NCBI GenBank assembly: GCA_021780395.1 | Contig: JAJXYU010000077.1 | Span: forward strand, 1 to 12,588 | DNA length: 12,588 nucleotides | From: Pseudomonadota bacterium | GTDB lineage: Bacteria > Pseudomonadota > Gammaproteobacteria > Steroidobacterales > Steroidobacteraceae | Direction: 5' to 3' | Shown: piece by piece, positions 1 through 6,403 of the stretch | Layout: the number at the start of each line of letters is the position of its first letter | How positions within the stretch are numbered: position 1 is the first letter of the stretch | Notes under the pieces: generated by a model | The model's input: the letters and a program-made list of their open reading frames with translations, nothing else | What the model was told of the DNA's origin: nothing | Database searches by the model: none | Translations under genes and position numbers: made by a program

Positions 1-48
1 GCCGAGTTCGAGTTTGGGTCATCGAAACCCGCGTTCGGAAAACACCCT

Positions 49-54
49 AGGAGA
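49..54 (+). promoter_or_regulatory. Shine-Dalgarno site of the HU-like gene
   Basis: AGGAGA lies 5 nt before the ATG at 60. It is one of the strongest ribosome binding sites in the window, fits a highly expressed nucleoid protein, and fixes the start codon. No convincing -10/-35 pair is visible in the first 48 bases, so the promoter may lie to the left of the window. Confidence 0.8.
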
Positions 55-59
55 TTGAA

Positions 60-371
60 ATGGCGAAAAAGAGTGCAGCGCCGACCAAGTCGGAGATCTT
101 GGCGAACATCGCTAAGGAGACGGAACTCACGAAGAAACAGGTCGCGTCCGTGTTCGACGCGCTGTCGACGACCATCAAGAAGAGCCTGCGCGGCCACAGC
201 ACCTTCACGATGCCGGGACTGCTCAAGATGAAGGTCGTGAAGAAGCCGGCGACCAAGGCACGCGAAGGCGTGAACCCGTTCACCGGCGAGAAGATGATGT
301 TCAAGGCGAAGCCCGCCAGCAAGAAGGTACGGATCGCTGCGCTGAAGAACCTGAAGGAATTCGTGAACTAA
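60..371 (+). CDS. HU/IHF-family nucleoid DNA-binding protein
   Basis: This 103-residue protein matches the HU/IHF fold. A lysine-rich N-terminus is followed by two helices (about residues 9-44) and a beta segment with TFTMPGLLK (48-56). The DNA-binding arm (about 62-83) contains GVNPFTGE, and a C-terminal helix ends in LKNLKEFVN. Pro73 of the NP pair sits where HU and IHF intercalate into DNA. The family bends and compacts DNA as a dimer. TMPGLLK and FKAKPASKKV resemble the HU-like group I associate with xanthomonads and relatives, rather than canonical 90-residue HupA/HupB. The protein is slightly longer than HU through its basic tail. A strong ribosome binding site precedes it and a hairpin follows. 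Which HU paralogue it represents cannot be decided here. Confidence 0.93.
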   Translation: MAKKSAAPTKSEILANIAKETELTKKQVASVFDALSTTIKKSLRGHSTFTMPGLLKMKVVKKPATKAREGVNPFTGEKMMFKAKPASKKVRIAALKNLKEFVN

Positions 372-391
372 GCGACGACGAATCCTTGGGG

Positions 392-430
392 TCCGGAGCG
401 GCTGAAAGGCGCCTCAGACGCTCCGGATTT
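392..430 (+). terminator. Probable intrinsic terminator of the HU-like gene
   Basis: TCCGGAGCG (392-400) and CGCTCCGGA (419-427) form a perfect 9-bp stem with an 18-nt loop, followed by TTT. The loop contains AGGCGCCT (407-414), which could pair further. The stop codon of the convergent hydrolase gene (414-416) lies in this loop, so the structure overlaps its last codons. The short T-run favours termination on the plus strand. There is no T-run on the minus side. Confidence 0.6.
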
Positions 431-1049
431 CTGCGATCACCGCGTCCCGCAAGTCGGCGAGGCGGCCGTGGAAGAAGTGGCCGACGCCCGGTAGGCGCAC
501 GAGATCGGGCGCGGGTGCCCTGCGGCGCGCCCAGTCGATGACCTGCACCGGATCGACGACCTCGTCCGCATCGCCCTGGATCACCATCCACGGGCAGCGT
601 GGCGCGACGAGATCCGCGAAATCGAAGCGCCCGACGGGCGGTGCGACCAGGATCAGCCCCGCGAGCTCACGCCGCTGTGCGACGCGCAGCGCGACATAGG
701 CACCGAACGAGAATCCCGCGAGAACCAGCCGTCGACCGGGCCAGCGGAGCGCTCCCCAGTCGGCAACCGCCGCCGCGTCGTCCGTCTCGCCGACGCCCTC
801 GTCATAGGTCCCGTGGCTCGAACCGACGCCACGGAAATTGAATCGCAGCGTCGGCACCGTGCAGTCGACCAGCGCCTTGGCGACGGTCGTCACGACCTTG
901 TTGTCCATGGTCCCACCGAACAGCGGGTGCGGATGGCACACGACGCCGTAGAGCGCCCCCGCCGATGCCGGTTCGGCGAGCACCGCTTGCAGGCGACCCG
1001 CCGGCCCCGGGATCTCGACCGGTCGGGCATCGACCCGCGGCACACTCAT
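414..1049 (-). CDS. Alpha/beta hydrolase, COG2945-like
   Basis: This 211-residue cytoplasmic protein has no signal peptide and all the parts of a small serine hydrolase. The [15 protein letters not shown] block (39-53) is typical of the COG2945 group and supplies oxyanion-side residues. The nucleophile elbow GFSFG places Ser114, an acid follows in QGDADEVVD (Asp160 or Asp162), and His191 is in GVGHFFHG. The usual length of the group is about 200-220, so the gene is complete. Members are predicted esterases or thioesterases with unproven substrates, and I cannot name one. The ATG overlaps the FKBP stop codon as ATGA (1046-1049), which suggests translational coupling. The 3' end runs into the terminator hairpin of the convergent HU-like gene. 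Confidence 0.88.
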   Translation of the reverse strand: MSVPRVDARPVEIPGPAGRLQAVLAEPASAGALYGVVCHPHPLFGGTMDNKVVTTVAKALVDCTVPTLRFNFRGVGSSHGTYDEGVGETDDAAAVADWGALRWPGRRLVLAGFSFGAYVALRVAQRRELAGLILVAPPVGRFDFADLVAPRCPWMVIQGDADEVVDPVQVIDWARRRAPAPDLVRLPGVGHFFHGRLADLRDAVIAEIRSV

Positions 1050-1495
1050 CGAATCGCGACCAGTTCCACGTCGAAGACGAGCGTCGCGTTCGGCGGGATC
1101 ACCCCACCCGCGCCGCGTGCCCCATAGGCGAGCGCCGGCGGGATCACGAGGCGCCGGCGCCCGCCGACCCGCATGCCGACGACGCCCTCGTCCCAGCCCC
1201 GGATCACTCGCCCCGCACCCAGCACGAATCGCAATGGGGCACGCGACAGGGAGCTGTCGAATTCCTTGCCTTCGTCATTCGCAGCGGCGGGGTCGTAGAG
1301 CCATCCGGTGTAATCGACGACCGCCGTTTGACCGGCGTGGATCGCCGGCCCGACGCCGACGCGCAGATTGGTGATCCCGAGGGGGCGCGGGGGCGCCGCG
1401 GCGGACCCGGCCGCAGCCGGCATCGGCGATCTACCGTGGCAGCCCGTGATCAACGTGCACGCGAGCCAAGCCCAGATCCAAGTCCAGCGACGCAT
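1046..1495 (-). CDS. FKBP-type peptidyl-prolyl isomerase, predicted lipoprotein
   Basis: This 149-residue protein begins with a short hydrophobic signal and a lipobox (Ile16-Thr-Gly-Cys19). The +2 residue is His rather than Asp, so outer-membrane sorting is expected. After a Pro/Ala linker (about 23-38), one FKBP domain fills residues 40-149: VDYTGWLYD (60-68), EFDSS (78-82), [12 protein letters not shown] (97-108) and [21 protein letters not shown] (121-141). These include the aromatic pocket residues (Tyr62, Phe79, Trp101, Tyr124). The family catalyses cis-trans isomerisation of prolyl bonds, so folding of envelope proteins is the likely role. I chose the ATG at 1495 because it directly precedes the signal peptide. 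The frame stays open to 1732, but that extension is Arg/Ser-rich and does not look coding. The ribosome binding site is weak (GGA about 8 nt upstream). It is coupled to the downstream hydrolase. Confidence 0.9.
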   Translation of the reverse strand: MRRWTWIWAWLACTLITGCHGRSPMPAAAGSAAAPPRPLGITNLRVGVGPAIHAGQTAVVDYTGWLYDPAAANDEGKEFDSSLSRAPLRFVLGAGRVIRGWDEGVVGMRVGGRRRLVIPPALAYGARGAGGVIPPNATLVFDVELVAIR

Positions 1496-1640
1496 CGAGA
1501 TTCCGCGGTCGGTCGGGTCGCCCAGAGTGTAGCGCGACCGGGGCTCGGAGCGACATCGGCCCGAGTACGCCGAGCGCCCAATGCCGCACGATCGCGATCG
1601 CATCGTCGATCTCGTCGAGGATCTGTAGCACGAGTTCCAT
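1431..1640 (-). CDS. Possible small protein, unrecognised
   Basis: This is a 69-codon frame from ATG 1640, with a GTG two codons earlier at 1646. Its first 30 residues look protein-like: an amphipathic acidic helix, [20 protein letters not shown], then WALGVLGPM, written in codons with strong G/C third positions. After about residue 35 it becomes Arg/Pro/Asp-rich and overlaps the FKBP start (1495) by 65 nt, so the second half may be chance translation. No Shine-Dalgarno is seen. A TACACT (1654-1649) could be a -10 element for a leaderless start. I recognise no family. It may be a real small protein, a decayed gene, or noise. Confidence 0.3.
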   Translation of the reverse strand: MELVLQILDEIDDAIAIVRHWALGVLGPMSLRAPVALHSGRPDRPRNLDASLDLDLGLARVHVDHGLPR

Positions 1641-1747
1641 CGGCACGAGTGTAGGTGAGGGACCGCGACCACCGGTGTGAGTCGCTTCACAGGCTGCGCG
1701 GAGGAGCGGCGGTCGCGGCGCGCTCGAGGCACCGCGCCCGGTCGGGC

Positions 1748-1969
1748 TTACTTCTTCACGTCCCAGCTGCCGCGGACCTTCTCGGTCCAGTTCTTGTAGC
1801 TATGCCAGCTGTACAGGTCGGTGGTGATCGCGGCGTGCCGCCCGCCGATCTTCGGTCCGCGACGCACCGCGTTCCCGGGCCGGTCCGCCGGCGTGCCGGC
1901 GACCGGGGAATCGCTGGGCGCACGGCGATCCGGGCCACGATAGGGGGATTTCGATTTGCCGTCGCTCAT
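1748..1969 (-). CDS. Small basic hypothetical protein
   Basis: This 73-residue frame starts with ATG and ends with TAA. The first 45 residues are polar and probably disordered, with SPYRGPDRR (8-16) and a second basic patch AVRRGPK (34-40). The tail TDLYSWHSYKNWTEKVRGSWDVKK (50-73) is rich in Trp, Tyr and Lys and looks more ordered. There is no signal peptide, membrane segment or cysteine. I recognise no family, and no clear ribosome binding site precedes the ATG. Support comes from the coherent composition, in particular the aromatic C-terminus in a GC-rich genome. It stands alone, 225 bp downstream of ppnN. Overlapping frames on both strands are compositionally worse. Confidence 0.5.
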   Translation of the reverse strand: MSDGKSKSPYRGPDRRAPSDSPVAGTPADRPGNAVRRGPKIGGRHAAITTDLYSWHSYKNWTEKVRGSWDVKK

Positions 1970-2194
1970 GATCTGGTGTGGAGCCTGCTCCGCGGAAGTC
2001 GAGGTTAGGCAGGGACGCCGCGTTCCGCAGGAACTGTGTCACAGGGGCGGGAAGCGGGCGAGCACGGTTCGCGAGACGTGAGAGGTGTCTCTCAGACGCC
2101 GGCGCGGTAAGTTAAATCGCCGTCCGGATCCGCGGCGGCCAGCCCGCGGTCGAGCGCGGTGATCCCGCGGCCGCCTCGGCCTACCGCCGCGTCC
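1970..2194. other. Intergenic region between ppnN and the small basic gene
   Basis: This 225-bp gap has no credible coding frame. It holds a 6-bp stem with a 4-nt loop (TGAGAG 2079-2084, CTCTCA 2089-2094). A second GC-rich inverted repeat is GGCGGCC (2134-2140) with GGCCGCC (2169-2175), 20-60 nt past the ppnN stop. Either could stop minus-strand transcription, but neither has a T-run. A short AT patch (about 2108-2117) gives no recognisable promoter. Confidence 0.5.
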
Positions 2195-3580
2195 TCAGGC
2201 GACGAGGCGATAGCAGGGCCGGTACTCCGTCCCGGCGAGCTTCATCCGTCGCTGTGCGACGAACGATCGCAGCAATTCGTCGAGCGGCGTCATGATCCCG
2301 GGTTCCCCGCGCAGTTCGAACGGCCCGTGACGCTCGATCGCCGCGATACCGGAGTCCTTCACGTTGCCGGCGACGATCCCGGAAAACGCCCGGCGCAGAT
2401 CCGCAGCCCGTTCGTGCACCGGCCGATCGCGGACCAGTCGCAGTGCACCCATCGCTTCGTGCGTGACCTCGAAGGGCCGCTGGTACTCGTACGGGACCTT
2501 CAGGAGCCAATTGAAGCCGAACGAATCGCTGACCGCGCGCCGGTACTCCCTCACCCTCGCGAGGCCTTGGACCATGGCCCGGGCGACCGCCGCCGGATCG
2601 TCGAGGATGATCTGGTAGCGCGACTGCGCCTCGGCGCCGAGCGCCGTGCCGATGAAACGGTGGATCTGCTCGAAATAGCCGGCACTGACCGCCGGACCGG
2701 TCAGCACCAGCGGGAAGGGCTGGTCGCGGTTGGCCGGATCGAGCAGGATTCCGAGCAGATAGAGGATTTCTTCGGCAGTCCCGGCGCCCCCGGGGAACAC
2801 GACGATTCCGTGCCCGAGCCGCACGAACGCCTCGAGCCGCTTCTCGATGTCCGGCATGATCACCAGCTGACTCACGATCGGATTCGGCGGCTCGGCCGCG
2901 ATGATTCCCGGTTCGGTCAGGCCGATGTAGCGTCCGTTCGCGATGCGCTGCTTCGAATGACCGATCGTCGCGCCCTTCATCGGCCCCTTCATCGCGCCGG
3001 GTCCGCAGCCGGTGCACACGTCGAGGCTGCGCAACCCGAGTTCGTAGCCGACCCGCTTGGTGTAGTCGTATTCCTCGCGCTGGATCGAGTGTCCACCCCA
3101 GCAGACGACCAGGTTCGGCTTCGTCTGCAGTTCGAGCACGCGCGCATTGCGCAGGATGTGGAACACCGCGTTGGTGATCCCGGTCGAATCCGACGTGTCG
3201 AACCGGCCGCCGCGCAGGATCTCGTTCGAGATGAACACGACGTCGCGCAGCACCGCGAACAGGTGCTCCTTGATGCCGCGGATCATCACGCCGTCGACGA
3301 AGGCCGCAGCCGGCGCGTTGCGGATCTCGAGCTTGACGCCCCAGGCTCGCCGCACGATGCGTATCTCGAAGTCCCGGTACTTCTCGAAGATCAGCCGCGT
3401 GTCGTCGACCGCACCGCCCGAATTCAGCACCGCGAGCGCGCATTTGCGGAACAAGGGGTACTGGCCGCCCTGTTCCGCACCGAGCAGGGTTTCGATCTCC
3501 TGCTGGGAGAGATGCTCGAGGCTCCCTTTCGGCGCAACCCGCGCGTCGACGACGTCCGACGAGAGTATCTCGGTCTCCAC
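2195..3580 (-). CDS. ppnN: Pyrimidine/purine nucleotide 5'-monophosphate nucleosidase (LOG family)
   Basis: This 461-residue protein is close to the 454 of E. coli PpnN (YgdH). The enzyme cleaves the N-glycosidic bond of nucleoside monophosphates, releasing base and ribose 5-phosphate, and is known to bind (p)ppGpp. The central LOG/Rossmann domain shows WGGHSI (161-166), CTGCGPGAMKGPMKGA (189-204) and the signature PGGAGTAEE (263-271), with the catalytic Arg/Glu region nearby. The extra N-terminal (1-150) and C-terminal (about 330-461) domains separate PpnN from the short 'lonely guy' proteins of about 190 residues. The start is a GTG 16 nt after the L,D-transpeptidase stop, behind a weak GGGCGG, so the two are probably one operon read from the promoter near 4270. 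A later start is possible because the first 20 residues are unremarkable. Confidence 0.93.
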   Translation of the reverse strand: METEILSSDVVDARVAPKGSLEHLSQQEIETLLGAEQGGQYPLFRKCALAVLNSGGAVDDTRLIFEKYRDFEIRIVRRAWGVKLEIRNAPAAAFVDGVMIRGIKEHLFAVLRDVVFISNEILRGGRFDTSDSTGITNAVFHILRNARVLELQTKPNLVVCWGGHSIQREEYDYTKRVGYELGLRSLDVCTGCGPGAMKGPMKGATIGHSKQRIANGRYIGLTEPGIIAAEPPNPIVSQLVIMPDIEKRLEAFVRLGHGIVVFPGGAGTAEEILYLLGILLDPANRDQPFPLVLTGPAVSAGYFEQIHRFIGTALGAEAQSRYQIILDDPAAVARAMVQGLARVREYRRAVSDSFGFNWLLKVPYEYQRPFEVTHEAMGALRLVRDRPVHERAADLRRAFSGIVAGNVKDSGIAAIERHGPFELRGEPGIMTPLDELLRSFVAQRRMKLAGTEYRPCYRLVA

Positions 3581-3596
3581 GTACGCCGCCCGCTCG

Positions 3597-4259
3597 TTAT
3601 GGGGTGATGTCGATCGGGATGCCGGTGCGCGTCTTCATCCAGACGTCGACCATGTTCGAATCCGACAGCGCGATGCAGCCGTTGGTCCAGTTCTGCGTCT
3701 CGTAATAGGTCGCCGGGTAGCGCGGATCGTTCGGCGTGCCGTGGATCATGATGTCGCCGCCGGGCTCCCAGTGGTGCCGCTCCGCGCGCGCCTCGTCGCG
3801 CCCGTTCGGATAGGACACCTCGATCGAGAGGAAATACGCGCTGTGCGGATTGCGTCCCTCGAGGAAATAGTGTCCTTCCGGCGTACGGAAGTCGTCTTCG
3901 CGTCGCTTGGGACCGTGCGGGTCCAGTCCGAACTCGACGTGGTAGGCGCCGATGATCTCGTTGCCGTGGTACAGATAGAGCATGTGCGACGCCTTGCGGA
4001 CCACGATGCGATCGGCCATCAGTCCCGCCGTCGCGGCATCCGCAGTCGACCCCGGCTCGCTGCCGAGGTTGGGTGCCGAGCCCTTCAGTGGCGCCCCCGT
4101 CGATCTCGTCGGCGTCGCGATCGTCGAGTGCATCGCGACCGATGCGGTCGGCGCCGCGTGGGCGGAACCCGCGGCGGTCGCGAACACCGCGGCCGCGAGC
4201 AGCGGGACGATGCCGGCGCGCGCCGGTCCGGGATCGAGCGGGGTCGTGAGGGCGTTCAT
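3597..4259 (-). CDS. L,D-transpeptidase (YkuD domain), exported
   Basis: This 220-residue envelope enzyme has a hydrophobic signal (about 15-35) ending in AHA-A, then a low-complexity Ala/Ser/Thr/Pro linker (36-80). The YkuD domain spans about 83-218. It starts with ADRIVVRKASHMLYLYHGNE and carries the catalytic block: His173 in IMIHGTPND and Cys195 in NWTNGCIALSD. The family makes 3-3 crosslinks in peptidoglycan or attaches proteins to it, using a cysteine acyl-enzyme that most beta-lactams do not inhibit. No LysM or other wall-binding domain is visible. The start is ATG 4259, the only Met that retains the signal. It has no Shine-Dalgarno and lies 6 nt after a TATAAT. ppnN follows 16 nt downstream. 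The exact substrate is unknown. Confidence 0.92.
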   Translation of the reverse strand: MNALTTPLDPGPARAGIVPLLAAAVFATAAGSAHAAPTASVAMHSTIATPTRSTGAPLKGSAPNLGSEPGSTADAATAGLMADRIVVRKASHMLYLYHGNEIIGAYHVEFGLDPHGPKRREDDFRTPEGHYFLEGRNPHSAYFLSIEVSYPNGRDEARAERHHWEPGGDIMIHGTPNDPRYPATYYETQNWTNGCIALSDSNMVDVWMKTRTGIPIDITP

Positions 4260-4406
4260 GCAGCGATTATAAACATCATCCGCCGCACCGCGACCAGACC
4301 TGAGTCACGGCGCCGGGGCTTCGCGATCGGTCGGCGATGTGCAGGAACGGTCCGCGGTCGATCATTACCATTCCCTGACCGAGGAGCGTATCCTTCGGTC
4401 ATCGTG
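4260..4406. promoter_or_regulatory. Divergent promoter region, L,D-transpeptidase and SCO genes
   Basis: This 147-bp region lies between two divergent starts. The minus strand has a perfect TATAAT (4271-4266) with CGCTGC between it and the ATG at 4259. No good -35 is seen (GTCGCG at 17 bp). The plus strand has a weaker pair for the SCO gene: TTACCA (4365-4370), an 18-bp spacer, and TATCCT (4389-4394). This would give a leader of only a few bases before GTG 4404 or ATG 4407. GAGGAG at 4381-4386 is too far upstream to act as a usual ribosome binding site. Confidence 0.5.
4266..4271 (-). promoter_or_regulatory. -10 element of a probable leaderless promoter
   Basis: TATAAT on the minus strand is followed by exactly 6 nt and then the ATG of the L,D-transpeptidase gene. 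A transcript starting 7 nt past the hexamer would begin on the A of the ATG, giving an mRNA with no 5' leader. The absence of any Shine-Dalgarno fits this. Confidence 0.5.
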
Positions 4407-5042
4407 ATGACCGCTTCGTTACGCCGCGCGCGTTCCCGCTGCGCGACGGCCGCACACCGCCTCGCGATCGCGATCTGCGTCGCGCTCCTCGCAGCCTGCC
4501 ACTCGCATGCGCCGCGGGCATGGCGACTCACCGACGTCCGTGGCCACCTGCCGGATCTGCGATTCCGGCTCGTCGGCGGCGCCGGACACCCGGTCACCGC
4601 ACAGGCATTGCGCGGCGAGAACGTGCTGCTGTACTTCGGATACACCCACTGTCCCGACGCGTGTCCGCTCACGATGACCCACCTGCACCGGGTCATGGTG
4701 GATCTCGGACCGCTCGCGAAGGACGTGCGGATCCTGTTCGTCAGCGTCGATCCGGCGCGCGACACGCCGCAGGTCGTGCAGGAGTACGCGGCCGCGTTCG
4801 ATCCGCGTGCGGTCGGCCTGACCGGCGACATGAGCGAGATCGAGACACTCGCGAAGCGCTATCGCGTCGCGTTCAAGCGCGGCCCGGACCTCCCGGGTGG
4901 GGGCTACGAGGTCACGCACAGCTCCGCGATCTACGTGTTCGACACGCGGGGGCGTGCGCGCCTGATCGCATCGCCGGCGGATACCGACGGGGACATCGCC
5001 CACGACCTGAGGATCTTGATCGGAACGGAGGGTTCGCGATGA
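4407..5042 (+). CDS. SCO1/SenC copper chaperone for cytochrome c oxidase, lipoprotein
   Basis: This 211-residue protein is anchored by a lipobox (Leu28-Ala-Ala-Cys31), followed by a thioredoxin-like SCO domain (about 45-208). Copper and redox residues are present: Cys82 and Cys86 in YTHCPDACPLT, and His171 in VTHSSAIYVFD. FVSVDPARDTP (111-121) is a further family hallmark. SCO proteins receive copper and deliver it to, or reduce, the CuA cysteines of oxidase subunit II on the outer face of the membrane. Length and motifs are normal. The start is ATG 4407; the GTG immediately before it is an alternative. The frame stays open far upstream, opposite the transpeptidase and ppnN genes, but that part is their shadow. 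The stop overlaps the PCuAC start as ATGA, so the two chaperones are co-translated. Confidence 0.94.
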   Translation: MTASLRRARSRCATAAHRLAIAICVALLAACHSHAPRAWRLTDVRGHLPDLRFRLVGGAGHPVTAQALRGENVLLYFGYTHCPDACPLTMTHLHRVMVDLGPLAKDVRILFVSVDPARDTPQVVQEYAAAFDPRAVGLTGDMSEIETLAKRYRVAFKRGPDLPGGGYEVTHSSAIYVFDTRGRARLIASPADTDGDIAHDLRILIGTEGSR

Positions 5043-5500
5043 TGCGAGCGATCGGTCGGCGGACGGTCGCGGCGCTGCTCGGCGCGGCGCTGCTCGGCGC
5101 GGCGGCGGGACCCGTGGCCGCCGCCACGATCGGGGTCAGCCATGCGTGGATTCGCGTGCTCCCGGGGGATCTGCCGGCGGCCGGCTACGCGCGCCTGGAG
5201 AACCGCGGCGACGAGTCGATCGCGCTGGTCGGCGCGCACAGCGGGAGCTACCGGCGGATCATGCTGCACGAGAGCCTGACGAGCGGCGGGATGGCGGAAA
5301 TGAAGCGCGTCTCCCACCTCACGATCCCGGCACACGGCCGGGCGGCGCTCTCCCCCGGCGGCTATCACCTGATGCTGATGGGAGCGGTACGTCCCGTGAA
5401 GCCCGGCGACAAGGTCTCGATCACCCTGGTTTTCGCCGGCGGAGCCACCGAGACGGTCACGTTCCTCGCGATGCCGGCGAACACGAGCCGCGGTCCCTGA
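5039..5500 (+). CDS. PCuAC-family periplasmic copper chaperone
   Basis: This 153-residue protein has a cleavable signal (1 to about 28, ending PVAA-A). The mature protein has a single cupredoxin-like PCuAC (DUF461) domain. The copper motif H-x10-M-x21-H-x-M is exact: His77, Met88, His110, Met112. VSHAWIRVLPGDLPAAGYARL (33-53) is the usual opening of the family. PCuAC binds Cu(I) in the periplasm and feeds the CuA centre of cytochrome oxidase together with SCO, the neighbour with which it shares a 4-nt overlap. Length is normal. A 15-bp tandem duplication encodes ALLGA twice within the signal peptide. ATG 5042 is an alternative start one codon later. The gene converges with ctaG. Confidence 0.94.
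   Translation: MMRAIGRRTVAALLGAALLGAAAGPVAAATIGVSHAWIRVLPGDLPAAGYARLENRGDESIALVGAHSGSYRRIMLHESLTSGGMAEMKRVSHLTIPAHGRAALSPGGYHLMLMGAVRPVKPGDKVSITLVFAGGATETVTFLAMPANTSRGP
5072..5101 (+). repeat. 15-bp perfect tandem duplication inside a signal peptide
   Basis: GCGCTGCTCGGCGCG occurs twice, at 5072-5086 and 5087-5101. It is in frame, encoding ALLGA-ALLGA in the hydrophobic core of the PCuAC signal peptide. It looks like a slippage duplication that lengthens the h-region by five residues. Confidence 0.9.
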
Positions 5501-5520
5501 CCGGACTCGCACCGCGGCTC
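5485..5520. terminator. Shared hairpin between converging PCuAC and ctaG genes
   Basis: GAGCCGCGGT (5485-5494) and ACCGCGGCTC (5511-5520) form a perfect 10-bp stem with a 16-nt loop. The PCuAC stop (5498-5500) is in the loop and the ctaG stop (5519-5521) is at the far arm, so both genes end inside it. There is no T-run on either strand. Its place and symmetry suggest a bidirectional terminator or a 3'-end stabiliser. Confidence 0.5.
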
Positions 5521-6373
5521 AAACCGACCGCAGCCGCTGCGCGCGAACCCGGCCCGGCGGGGCCAGGCGGCCGCGGGACGATAGCGAGGTCCAGTTGCGA
5601 ATCGCGACCAGCGCACCGAGCACGCTCATCATGCCGCCCGGAATCCACAGGATGAGCCCGCCGATCCGCTGCGACCGCATCGTCGTGATCCACGGAAACG
5701 CCCGCCCGCACAGATCGTAGATCGGGAACAGGTCGCGGCGGGTGAACGTGATGTACGCGCCGAGGACGATCTGCGGCAACGCGACGATCAAGGACAGGAA
5801 GATTCGCGTGCCCGGCGCGAGCCGTGCCGGCGGCTTCGAGCGGCGGTCGAGCACCAGCCACCAGAACAGCAGACCGTCGATCGTGACGCTCCAGTTCATC
5901 ACCCGATAGAGCCGCCAGTCGAGCATCGCGACGAAATGCAGCGGTGGCCAGAGCCACAGATAGATGATTCCGACGAACAGGAAGCCCGCGACGCCGGGGT
6001 TCAGCAACACGTTGAGCGAGAGCCGGACGAGCGGATTCGGCGCGACGCACTTGCGCAGGAACGCACGCCAGCGCAACGGCAATCCCGTCCGGATCGCCGG
6101 CCCCGGGGCGGCGAGCATGATCAGGAACGGCGCCAGGTGGTGCAGGACCACGTGCTGCAGCCGGTGCACGAAGAACTCGCGCTCCGCGTAATAGTCCCAC
6201 TGGGTCTGCAGCGCGGCATAGAGGAGCGCGAGACCGCTCCAGAACGCGAGCTGCCGCCAGAATCCCCGGGGCCGCCGCCGCGCGCCGCGCAGGTACAGGA
6301 ACACCGTCGCGGCGAACACCACCAGGAAGGCCGGCGAGAACTCCCAGGGGACGAGCCACGCGAGGCCGCTCAC
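5519..6373 (-). CDS. ctaG: Cytochrome c oxidase assembly protein, caa3-type CtaG family
   Basis: This 284-residue multi-pass membrane protein has about seven hydrophobic segments: roughly 12-29, 42-57, 72-90, 127-150, 161-176, 190-210 and 238-258. The family signature is the His cluster H70-x3-H74-x3-H78-H79 followed by APFLIMLAAPGP. A late IGGLILWIPGGM (237-248) is also typical. This is the caa3_CtaG family (as in Bacillus CtaG), not the Cox11-type protein that shares the name. It is needed for active caa3-type oxidase, probably at copper-centre formation. The start is GTG 6373, preceded by GGTGAAG about 7 nt upstream. It lies 30 nt after the nrdJb stop on the same strand, so cotranscription with the reductase is likely. 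It faces SCO and PCuAC, which act in the same process. Confidence 0.92.
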   Translation of the reverse strand: MSGLAWLVPWEFSPAFLVVFAATVFLYLRGARRRPRGFWRQLAFWSGLALLYAALQTQWDYYAEREFFVHRLQHVVLHHLAPFLIMLAAPGPAIRTGLPLRWRAFLRKCVAPNPLVRLSLNVLLNPGVAGFLFVGIIYLWLWPPLHFVAMLDWRLYRVMNWSVTIDGLLFWWLVLDRRSKPPARLAPGTRIFLSLIVALPQIVLGAYITFTRRDLFPIYDLCGRAFPWITTMRSQRIGGLILWIPGGMMSVLGALVAIRNWTSLSSRGRLAPPGRVRAQRLRSV

Positions 6374-6403
6374 CGGCGCTTCACCGATGCGGCGCGACCG
6401 CGG

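Noticed and set aside
2159..3607. Long plus-strand frame of 482 codons opposite ppnN
   Set aside because: It is rich in Arg, Asp, His and Pro with no domain pattern and lies antisense to a clear ppnN with all LOG motifs. It is a typical GC-rich shadow frame.
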